Source: Physocladia obscura (Eukaryota > Chytridiomycota > Chytridiomycetes > Chytridiales > Chytriomycetaceae). From it: DNA of 23,198 nucleotides. Positions 1 to 9,112 of the stretch are shown in pieces. Position numbers and translations under genes: made by a program. Location: the NCBI GenBank assembly GCA_027596945.1, contig JADGJH010000259.1, positions 1 through 23,198 on the forward strand, given 5' to 3'. The notes below the pieces were generated by a model. It saw nothing but the letters and a program-made list of their open reading frames with translations. It was not told the DNA's origin and ran no database searches. Positions within the stretch are counted from its first letter, which is position 1; every line of letters starts with the position of its first letter.

Positions 1-765
1 ATTCTATTTCCAATTCTATTAAATATTATTTAACATTTATTCAGCTTGTATAACATGTTTTATTCTTAAATCTAACAACACCATCAAATCCCCTTTCAGA
101 AAGATATTTATGTTTGAAATGTGTTTTAGTATTAAATCTTGTTTTTAAAAAGTTGAAATTGACAAATTACTTGAAGGTCAACAGTCAAAATTGAAATATA
201 AAGAAAAACAAATGCAAATACAATTGGCAACAGAACAAAAACTGATCCTGAGTCATTTTTTTGTTGATATTCGCTGGTTAAATACTGTAAATGATGCAAT
301 TTCTTCAAAAATGCAACTTAGCAAGTTTCCCAAAATGTTTGAAATTGTTCAATACCAGACAAAATGGATAATTTTGGGCAATATTCAATGTGATACTTCC
401 CTATGGCTTTTATATTCTTTTCCTAACTATCTTTGTGGAAATGCTCAATATATTCCTATTATTTAGCCTCATTATAAGTTAATAAAAGAAATAATTTTTG
501 GAGCCTGATTCAACTCCAAAACCCAAAGAGAAATAAAACAAATTAATAAAAAAAACAAAACATGAATAATCAAGAAGAACAAAACAAACAGACAAACAAC
601 AAATAAACAAAATGATATACAAAAATTTAAATAAACAAATATTTACAAAGATAATTATTGAATAAAGTCAAGGTGTTTTGAACAAACTCAACCATCATGT
701 GAAAATCTCAAACCAATTTTGTCCTTCAAACGCAATATTTTCAAAAATCAATAATGGCTCTGGGT
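1..765. other. AT-rich stretch without a supportable gene
   Basis: The sequence is strongly AT-rich with A-rich runs around 530-660. A plus-strand open frame runs from about 191 to 466, but it starts on TTG (the first ATG is at 211), has no recognisable motif and uses AT-rich codons like its surroundings, so I do not call it a gene. The right end is the 3' flank of the minus-strand ABC transporter. Confidence 0.5.
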
Positions 766-3700
766 TTATTTTCTTTTTTCCGCACGATGCTTGGTTGCAA
801 TTTCTGTAATTACAGCTGCATTTGCCACTCCAGTTGCATTAACCATCTCCTTGAAAATCGAATTTTCTTTTCCCAGCAAAACGTATGGTGAGTCGAATTC
901 AGCAACTTTTCCGTTATCCAGAACAAGGACTTTGTCAAATGCTGCAATCGTATTTAATCGATGTGCAACGCTGAGAACTGTCGCATTGACAAACTGTGTT
1001 GCAATTGCGTTTTGAATTAGTTTGTCTGATTCGGCATCTACTGATGAGGTCGCTTCATCCATTATTAAAATCTTGGACTTGTCCAACAGAACTTTTGCAA
1101 GGCATAAAAGTTGACGTTGACCTGCCGAAAGATTAACACCATCCTCCGAAACTTTTGAATCAAGTTTTTCAGTCAGTTGAGACACATATTCATGCATGCC
1201 AACGCGTTTGAGTGATTCCCATAGCTCAGTATCGCTTTTTTTGGATAACTGATCCATATTTGACCGAATCGTTCCATCGAAAAGAGTTGGACTCTGCGGA
1301 ATCATTTGAATGCTTAGACGCAGTTTTTTGAGTCCAATTGAAGCAATATCTGTATGTCATTCTGATTGGAAAAGAAGCAAATGAAAAATTGATTAAAATT
1401 TGTTCACCTTGCCCATCAATAAGAATGGCCCCTCTTTTTGCTTCAATAATTCGAAACAAAGCATCCATAAGCGTAGATTTTCCGGACCCAGTTCTACCAA
1501 CAACACCAATTTTCTCACCACCTTCGATACGCAAACTAATTCCATCAATTATTAGGCGATCTGGATGTGAAGCGTAGGCCAGTTCCAAGTTTTCAAATTC
1601 GATCAAGCCAGTTGATGGCCAATCTGCAAGCTCATTGTCTTTGGGCAAATTTCTTGAAGCTTCTTTTGGCAAAGAATTGACATAGTAATTAAGACGTTCA
1701 ACAGCAACCATCTGTATTCAAATTTAAATTATGCCAAACAATTTTTTCATTTTGTACTTTGACTCACACTAGCTTCAAAGTCTGCTGCTTGCAGCGACAG
1801 TGCATTTGCAAGTGGCGAAAAAACTGATATTTGAGATAACGCGATTCCAACAAACGCCGTTGTCATGACACCAGTGACTCCGAGTAGCGCAACAATTAAT
1901 GTTACAACTGCACCAAACAAATTCATGCGCAATGTCATCCAAAGCATTGTGTGGCTGAATAAAAGTCCAGCAAGATTTGCTTGATCAAGCTTCTTTTTCT
2001 CCCGAAGAATGAATTGCGATTGTACACGAAATGCATTGATTGTTGAAACGCCTGTTAGCGTTTCCGAAATATGCGCGGTAAGAGGAGATTGCATAATAGA
2101 CATTAATCGTTTGAGTTCACGATAAGATTTTCTGAAAAACCGAAACAGAAGCGAAAGTCCGATTATGAGTAAAAAACACACAGCTGACTCAGTGAAAATT
2201 AGATAATGTTACAAAAGACAACTACGCTTACGAATGATTTGCCACGATGTGATGCAGATTGTAATGATGATACCCAGACAGGCCGCTAAGTTTGCCAGGA
2301 AAGAGTTAAAGGTAATTCCTATATTTTGATCTAGCGATCTGACATCATTTGTCATTCTGTTTAACAGTCTGCCAATTGGTTGATTATCATAAAAAGACAT
2401 TGGCGCTTTCGCAAGGCTTTTTAATGCATTGTTGTGAAAATATTTTGCCGCTCGAATGCAAATGTACATCGTGTAGGTGAAATTCACAACTGTAACAAAA
2501 ATGAGAAACCTTATAAGCACAAAGAAAAAAAGGGAGAAGCAATTGCAACAAAATCTTACAATCGAAAACTGTGGATCCACATGAGAAAACAGAATACAAG
2601 ATTAAATATTCTGTTGTCGGATTTGAGAATCCCCAATAATTACTTGACCAAGCAGATAAAGTCAATTGTTGCATAACGTAAAAGGCAACCAAAAAAATCA
2701 AACAAACGAGTTGCATTCCAACGCCAATGGCACCAATCGATTTTACATACGATTTGTACGTGTTCAGCGTCACAGATCCCTGGAAACAGTAACAAAAATA
2801 ATGAGAAAAAGAAGAAAAAGAAAAGAGCGGAAAGAAACAATAAGAATAACCGTTTCACGATCTTCAAGATTGGTCTTAGTTGTTCCAGATTCTATTTTCA
2901 AACTTTCTTGATTTTTTTTTGAGCTAGAATCGGGCTTTTCCTCGTCTTTGTCATCTAAATGGTAGTCTCTCATGATGTGAAATAATTTACCATTTGCATT
3001 CACCATCAACTCAGAAAACGAGCCCTTTTGAACAATCTTTCCGGCATCCATCACAACAACTTGATCTACTTCAGGGAGAAGATGAAGAAGGTGCGTTGCA
3101 ATGACAATAGTTTTATCTTTCATCAGTGGGCTTTTAATTGCTCCATCAAAAACAGACTTGGAAACATGTGCATCTAATGCCGAAAGTGGATCATCCAGAA
3201 TGAAAACATCCGGATTTTTGGCAATTGCTCTGGCTGTTCTAAAGTTGATTTAATTTGAAAAAGTGCTAAAATGATCACACAAACCGAGTGCTAATCTTGC
3301 TTTTTGTCCTCCAGATAAATTTATACCTTTTTCTCCAATTTGTGTTTGTAACCCATTTTTAAACAAGTTCAAATCTTTGATCAACGCGCAAGCCTCAAGC
3401 GCCGTCTGGATTAGAGGCAAGGCAGCATCGTCATACAACGTGATGTTTTCCTCAACGGTTCCAGAAATAATCCAAGGTTCTTGCGAACAGTATGCAACAT
3501 TTCCAAATATTGAGGCCTAAGTTTGCATCAGAAAAAAAGAATAGAATAGAGAATAGGACAAAAAATAATAAAACCTTTCCAGCAGTTTTCCTCATAACAC
3601 CAGCAAGCGCAGCAAGGAGAGAACTTTTTCCTGATCCAGTGGCTCCAACAACAGCAATTAAGGAGCCTCTCTTAATCGGAAGAAAAAGATTTTCAAGTGT

Positions 3701-5420
3701 AAAAACATCTTCATAAAGTTTGCTTGACTTTTCTTTGGAAGAAAGTGAAAGTGAATTCAAGTCTTTCACATCAGCTGTATCTTTTGCAAAAGACTCCCAT
3801 GTAAATGAGGCATTTTCTAATAAAACAGACAAGTTTGATGTTTCAATTCCATTCAACGACTTTTTCGCAAATTGGTCAAGCTGGTTATTTTGAACAGTTT
3901 CGACGTATTGCGATACGGAAAGATGAATTTTCTTGGATTCGTTTTCAGCCTGTCCTAGTTTGTCTTCCATTTTCGCCTTTTCTTCACTTGAGATTAAAAT
4001 CACATCATTAACAGAGTCATTCAGTGGTGTTGAGCTGCTGATGCCCGATACTGAAATAAATTTGATTGAATCCTCTGGATCTAATTCTTCGGCCAACAAG
4101 AACTCGCAAACTCGTTTGTATGAAACAATTGACTGTACGAATGAGCTAAAATATGGATGTAATTTGAGGTTTATTAAATATCACATTATTCTCACCTTAT
4201 AATGCTCGGAATCACGCCAGATATCGAGATCAACGTGGATAGAAAACTAAGAGCAGGAAAGATCGTGCTCGGCGTCATCTGGTTCCCAAGTGCACCAAAT
4301 GTCACAAAAGTAAGAGCGGGTGTTAAGCCTTGTTGAAATATAATGGTTGTGATTAACAGGACAAATATAAAAACAAATTTGTATAAAATTTCGATTTGTT
4401 TGTCTCTTGCAGCTTGTATTTTTTCTTGTGAATATTCTTCGAGCGCGTGGTATTTGATAGTTTTGATGCCGTACAAAAATTCGCGTAGAATCGATGTTCT
4501 TACATCCATTGCTTTCATGTAGTCTTTAGCTTGCTTTCCCAGCAACGGAGATAGCAGAGCCGTAAGAATGCTTAACGAAATAAAAATACCAGCACCGACT
4601 AAGGTAGAAATTCCGAGCAGAGTTGAAACAAAGTAAAGAACAAGAATGAGTTGCAGTGGCATGGTCCAAATTTGATTTACGGAATCGATGAAACCAAGAA
4701 TGGCAACCGTGTCTGACCCAACTAATGTATTGATTTTTCCAGCAGAGTATTGTCTTGTTGATTTTGCTGATAAATTGAGATTTTTTCTGTAAATTGCATC
4801 GACCAATGCAGCTTTGATTCTTGTTTGGACTACTTTGACTGTCGAACGTGAAATAATCATCCCCACAGCGTAAAGCACCTGCATTCCAAACATGAGAAAA
4901 GCTAATGCCCATCCATTATCAACAAAGAGCTTGTATTTTGGATACGTTGGGTCTAAATAATTCAATATCTGGAATAAAATGATAAGTTGCGACAGCAAAG
5001 GTACATGGTATTGAACCTCTCCAATCATCAGACTTGATAGAATCGTCATAGAAACTGAAACAAGTTGACTGAACCCATTTAACAAAACCATGAAGACTAT
5101 TCTCGGAAGCAATGCTTGAAACATGGAAAGTTTAATTGTTTTGGATGACACTCCTGGACCCGCCTGAGCAACGTAAGCATCCAACCAATGAGAACAAAAT
5201 TCTGCGGTTTCACTGTTACCAAGCAATGGAAGATCCTGTTGGGGTATGAGTTGAGGTTACGGCGAGCCGTTGGAAGTCTGAAACACTAATATTGGATCGA
5301 GCGGATTACCGTTTCAAGCAGGAATTTCTTGGAGCCCACTTTCAGCAGGGGATATATCCATGCAACAGTTGCAAACGTGAGAGGGCTCCAAGTAATTTGT
5401 GGAATGGTCTCGCGAATCAT
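766..5420 (-). CDS. ABCC (MRP) family full-length ABC transporter
   Basis: This is an ATP-driven membrane exporter of the multidrug-resistance-protein type; family members move organic anions and glutathione conjugates out of the cytosol or into the vacuole. My ten-exon model, on the minus strand, is 5420-5310, 5235-4196, 4145-3575, 3516-3285, 3233-2851, 2779-2560, 2489-2232, 2183-1768, 1711-1408 and 1349-766. All introns are GT-AG (48-74 nt) and every phase agrees, giving 1372 residues. The N-terminus carries the ABCC hallmark (ITWSPLTFATVAWIYPLLKV). TMD1 follows, then NBD1 with Walker A GATGSGKSS (551-559), LSGGQ (641-645) and ILDDPLSALD. TMD2 contains MSFYDNQPIGRLLNRMTNDV. NBD2 has Walker A GRTGSGKST (1149-1157), LSAGQ (1252-1256) and ILIMDEATSSVD. 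NBD1 has Asp where the catalytic Glu normally sits, as is usual in ABCC proteins. There is no TMD0, so it is of the short ABCC type. Substrate is unknown. Confidence 0.95.
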
Positions 5421-6520
5421 GGATTTTTTTTTTTTTTTTTCTTGATGGAAACGAGAAATTCTTTATCATAAGTTGCAAATCATAAATTTTACGAGGACAT
5501 CCACCGAAAAATTTTCTCTCACTGGTCACAAATCGTGGATTTTTTTTTTTTTTTTTGATGTCATCTCATTTATTTGTCATAACCCTTATTATTTGAAACA
5601 GGAATTTTTTGGAATCTGTTTTGGAAGTCACTGCATACCGGATCATTAACTTCTAGGCCTCGTTGATCTTGTAAGTTCGTTAATGTTTTAGGGAGATAAC
5701 AAAAATATAGCCGCAGTTTCGCTTGGCTGTATGCGGCCCAGCTATGATTGAGATAAACCTCTCTTTTAAAATGCAGTGCTATTATTATGTCGGTGACAGA
5801 AAAAATGGAACGGAGCGGTATTGGTCTGGCTGATTTAAACGAAATTAAAGTTCAAAAGTTTTGTACAAGAAAGAAGGTTGTAACTTTAGTCAAGTGAAAT
5901 GAGGTCTCAAATGAGGTTGGTTCTTCAGTTGTTTTAAAGTATTTGTTCAAATAATGGTTAAAACAGGTGGAATGCTTTCTCTTTTTTGCAACCATTAACA
6001 CCAATTTTTTGTCAACTAACACTTCCTATTATTTCAAAACTGCCTTTAACAAAATTTACCTATTACTTTCATTATGATGGGCATGGATTAATGTGACTGG
6101 TCACAACAACGCTATTTGGATTTTTGTTACATCGTTACAATTATATCTCTCTGATGATGAGAATCAAAAATTGGAGTCAGTTAAAGTAATTCCAGTTGCT
6201 AGTAGTCCTGGAGTGAATTTTGTCAAACCTCTAGTTGAAATGCCTTAGTTTTGAGGTGCAATACTAGTGGAAATCATTGATGAATGATAAAGCGGTATGA
6301 AAATAATGTTTTCTTAAAATCCTGGATGCAATCAGTAATTTTTGCAGATATTGTGGAAGATATATGGGATAATTCAAACGATGGAGGTTACTGTGATAAA
6401 TTATTCGTGTTATTTGTGCAGCAATGTTGAGAAACTTTGTAGTTGATCTTTATTTCCAGGAAACATGTTATTAAAAATATTTTTTTTGAAGTTTTGACTG
6501 TTTTCTGATGCAATATCAAA
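5421..6520. other. Upstream region of the ABC transporter, gene-poor
   Basis: Directly before the ABC start codon lies a long A run (minus strand), and a near-identical T run with matching flanks recurs about 120 bp further out (see findings). The rest is AT-rich. The only open frame of note is a 36-codon plus-strand ORF at 5787-5897 (start MSVTEKMERSGIGLADLNEI), which could be a first exon but has no family resemblance and no clear downstream exon. I see no other gene in this stretch. Confidence 0.45.
5787..5897 (+). CDS. Short hypothetical ORF, possible first exon
   Basis: This is an open frame of 36 codons from ATG to TGA. It encodes a polar, slightly basic peptide beginning MSVTEKMERSGIGLADLNEI, and a possible GT donor follows the RKK codons. 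I recognise no family and could not find a matching exon downstream. It may be chance; it is listed because its composition is less AT-biased than its surroundings. Confidence 0.15.
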   Translation: MSVTEKMERSGIGLADLNEIKVQKFCTRKKVVTLVK

Positions 6521-6524
6521 AATA

Positions 6525-6580
6525 ATAATAGAGCATCTTATGCAAAGCAGAGGATTGGGGGTTCAAATATTCACCATCAC
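6525..6580 (+). repeat. tRNA-like remnant, probably the head of a SINE
   Basis: On the plus strand, TAGAGCATC at 6530-6538 matches the 3' side of a tRNA D-arm. It is followed at 6560-6570 by GGTTCAAATAT, which resembles the T-arm/B-box (consensus GGTTCRANTCC) with its last bases decayed. The 5' half with the A box is missing. About 180 bp of less AT-rich sequence follows (to about 6760), as expected for the body of a tRNA-derived SINE. The degraded arms rule out a working tRNA. Confidence 0.4.
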
Positions 6581-6889
6581 TTGAATTGAAGCATGGAAAA
6601 TAGAAAAGGGTTTCATGGGCCCAGCCAAAATGACCTCCATTTTCCAATACACCAGTGTGTGAAGTGTAGATGTGTTGGATTCAATGGCATTGCTGCCTAC
6701 TTGAGGGGGTCTGACTTTAAGCTTCTCAGTATTTTTATTGTAGAAAAAAATCACAACCAAACTTAACTTTCAAACTTAGAACTAAAAGGGAAAACTTTCA
6801 AAAAACTTCCAACTTATAAAAATAGAGGGGTTCAAATTTAGTAAATTCTTTTGTTTCTTTGTCAAAAAAAAAAAAAACCATCTCAAAAA

Positions 6890-7437
6890 ATGATTTCTTG
6901 GGCTGCCGTCACTGCAGCCTCCCCCAGCAAACCAACACATGCGAAACCAAAAGAATCCTTTAGTCGTAAGCAGGAAAATACTAACAAGTCATCCATTGGA
7001 TCTCATAAAATTTTTCTCATTACTTTTCAATAGATATGGCAATATTGCTGTTGATACAGCAATATTTTGCTGGATGAGATACATATCTTAAATATATCAT
7101 TAGTATGTTTTGGTACATACTCTCCAGTACAATGACACTCAAATGAAACTAAAATTTTTTTAGAATTAGATTCATAAATAGAAACCATATACACAGACCC
7201 AAATTTATTCTTTTCTGTTCACACTACTCGTAACAGCATCCCCACTTAAATCCGAGGGTCCACGGTTAATAGTTTAAAGAGGAATTTTGTTCGCAATTTC
7301 ATTTCTCGTTTCTGACACTTGGCATGTATCTGAATCATGGAGCCATTGACTGCCTTGATTGTGAACAGCTGAAGATCCTCCTATCCATTTTCACGCAATG
7401 CGGAATTTCTCAGCGATACTTGGCAGCAGTGTAAAAA
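6890..7437 (+). CDS. Putative small two-exon gene, function unknown
   Basis: Exon 1 starts at ATG 6890 and encodes MISWAAVTAASPSKPTHAKP followed by KESFS. It ends at about 6966 at a GTAAGC donor. TACTAAC, the canonical branch-point sequence, follows 12 nt into the intron at about 6978. One acceptor (TTTTCAATAG, ending near 7034) leads quickly to a stop. An acceptor ending in TTTAAAG near 7276 instead joins in phase to an open exon ending at TAA about 7437, with a Cys-containing helical peptide (for example CLDCEQLKILLSIFTQCGIS). That second reading needs an intron of about 310 nt, longer than those elsewhere in the window. I do not recognise the product. The first exon is more certain than the second. 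Confidence 0.35.
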
Positions 7438-7470
7438 ATTTCTTGCCCATATTTTCTTGAATTATATGAA

Positions 7471-7494
7471 GCCGAGATTTGAGCCGAGATTTGA
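7471..7494 (+). repeat. Tandem duplication of a 12-mer
   Basis: The 12-mer GCCGAGATTTGA occurs twice head to tail (7471-7482 and 7483-7494). If this stretch is coding on either strand, the duplication keeps the frame. Confidence 0.9.
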
Positions 7495-7499
7495 GACTG

Positions 7500-7780
7500 C
7501 TACAAATTTCTCCCGGTTAACAGATTGGCTTCGCTTCATGTTGATTTGCGGGTGGCAATGTTGAGTGATCCAAAAATGTCGCAGAGAGGTATACCCGCTC
7601 GGAAGACGACGCTTGTCTGAGATTTGGTGTGGCAGGCGATGCTGAGTCCGCTGTTGAAGGAGGACGGATGGCGACAACGGCCCCAATCTTTCGTGCGTTC
7701 AACGGGTTTGTCGTGGCGGTCCAGTGGTGCGCCTGCTGCTGGCGTGAGAAAGTTCCCCTTTAACTTATCAGTGATGACAA
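7500..7780. other. GC-richer coding-like island, strand unresolved
   Basis: This block is clearly richer in G and C than its surroundings, like the exons of the recognised genes. On the minus strand an open frame (about 7517-7702) encodes a Ser/Pro/Ala-rich stretch including RPPSTADSASPATPNLRQ. On the plus strand an open frame from about 7562 to a GTGAGA donor near 7747 encodes a peptide including FGVAGDAESAVEGGRMATTA. Neither has a recognisable domain. One strand is probably an exon of an unfinished gene; I cannot decide which. Confidence 0.4.
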
Positions 7781-7880
7781 ATCGTCCAAAAAGCAATAAA
7801 TTCACACAGATGACTCCTCAAACAAATAAGGAAACTGTTATTATTCGGAAGATTCAATAGCCAATAATTTCAATAAGCCG

Positions 7881-8680
7881 TTAGTTTACTCTTTCCATCA
7901 AACCAAAACACTTTTTTCGCGCAATCCGGTTATTGCTAACAAGCAAAAACGCAAAAATTCCGGCCATATACAACACGTAAAGCTCACTGAAGTGAAATAA
8001 CCCCGCGAATCTTCTCAGTATACTTTTTCTTGGTGCGAATCCATACAAGCATCTGAACCCAACAATTGACGTGCCAGCAATAGCAACGTTGACAGGTTCA
8101 TATAATCCAGCAACGAGAAACACAGGAATAAAAAACGACATGAGTTCCATGTTGTTTTGATGCACTCGTTGAGTATACATGTATTCTTCAACCTTAATCA
8201 AGAAAATAAAAAATAAAAAGTTGTAAGATTTAATGGAAGTTTTTGTGATTGTGGTGTTTGTAGTCTGACCTGCCGCGATGGTTTTGGTTTTGCTGGAAGT
8301 TTGGCTGGTCCCAGAAGTAGCAGCAATCGCAATAGCAGTAGTGGTAGCAATTGTAATAGCGGTTGCAATAGTAGTGGTGGGGCAACAGTAGTAGTGGTTG
8401 CAACAGGAGTAGTAGCGCAAATAGTAGTAGTTGTGGTAACATTGGATCAGGCATTGCTTTCAGCAGTAGTGGCTCTACTCGCTTTGCGAGTAATACCCGG
8501 AGCAGTCAGTAAACCAAATATTGTTTGTGCCAGATATTTGTGAGTACACAAAACAATTGGTATAGATAGTGATATATATGGGTATGAGCCAATAAAAGGA
8601 GAAAAACATTTACTAACTGTGATTGCCCCACCCCAAAAATGAGTCCAGACTGTTAATACAGTTTCCAGCAGCCTTTTCAT
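7881..8680 (-). CDS. MAPEG family membrane enzyme (LTC4 synthase/MGST-like)
   Basis: MAPEG proteins are small four-helix integral membrane enzymes of the endoplasmic reticulum and related membranes. They conjugate glutathione to lipids or xenobiotics, or reduce lipid peroxides. The well-supported last exon (about 8185 or 8192 to 7881) encodes YMYTQRVHQNNMELMSFFIP followed by VFLVAGLYEP and further hydrophobic segments. This matches the family block of Arg, then QxxHxN-type residues, then two helices. A first exon from ATG 8680 to about 8479 gives the first membrane helix ending in a basic GITRKA, the usual position. Joining 8680-8479 to 8185-7881 in phase gives about 168 residues, close to family length. 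The intron between would be about 290 nt and holds a trinucleotide-like repeat, so the first exon and its donor are less certain than the last exon. The gene lies 2.5 kb from the ABCC transporter. Confidence 0.6.
8230..8465. repeat. Imperfect trinucleotide (GTA/GCA/GTT-type) low-complexity tract
   Basis: On the plus strand this tract is built of AGTAGC, AGTAGTGGT and similar triplets; on the minus strand it is ACT/ACC/ATT-rich. In one minus frame it reads as a Thr/Ile/Ala-rich peptide, in a second frame as another Thr-rich stretch, with a stop between. It most likely lies in the intron of the MAPEG gene, but it could be a frameshifted Thr-rich stalk of an older secreted-protein gene. Confidence 0.7.
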
Positions 8681-8862
8681 TCGTATTATACACGGCAATA
8701 ACATCTTCTGCAGTGCTATCAAATGTAGTGAATATCCCAATATATGCATTTGTGTTCAAAAACCATGTCTGAAACGTTGCGTTTGTTGCCGCAATGTTTG
8801 CTAGAACAGCAGACAGAAGCCGGTTGAACATGGAAACCAATGCTGCATTCTGGGGAGCCTTA
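8613..8862 (-). CDS. Hypothetical exon-like open frame upstream of the MAPEG gene
   Basis: A minus-strand open frame, entered at a possible acceptor near 8862 or 8850, encodes a helix-forming peptide including MFNRLLSAVLANIAATNATF and ends at a stop at 8613. It overlaps the proposed MAPEG first exon in another frame, so at most one of the two is right over 8613-8680. Codon choice is like that of the real genes, but I recognise no family and find no convincing first exon upstream. Confidence 0.25.
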
Positions 8863-9112
8863 TCGAATGGATAAATGCTTTTTTAATTTTAGTTTGATTT
8901 GTACAATTTTTACACATCCAAAATTTAAAAAAAACAAACAAAAAAAAAGTTCAAGTATCAATTTCAAAACTTCACCTTTTGGCATGGTGATTGCCACTTG
9001 TATGTGTTTTGTTCTTTATAATGCAAATTTTTAGCAACTTTCATTTTTATTTCAGTTCGAAGTCATCAGATATTCACCCAATCCATCAAATGTTTCTTAA
9101 TTTTTTTTCCTT

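Noticed and set aside
191..466. 91-codon plus-strand frame at the left edge
   Set aside because: It opens on TTG, has no motif or signal and matches the background composition.
2434..2911. Plus-strand Lys-rich frames inside the ABC transporter
   Set aside because: They are shadows of minus-strand exons and pyrimidine-rich introns.
8301..8543. Ser/Asn/Gly-repeat frame on the plus strand
   Set aside because: It is the plus-strand shadow of a trinucleotide tract and ends without any domain.
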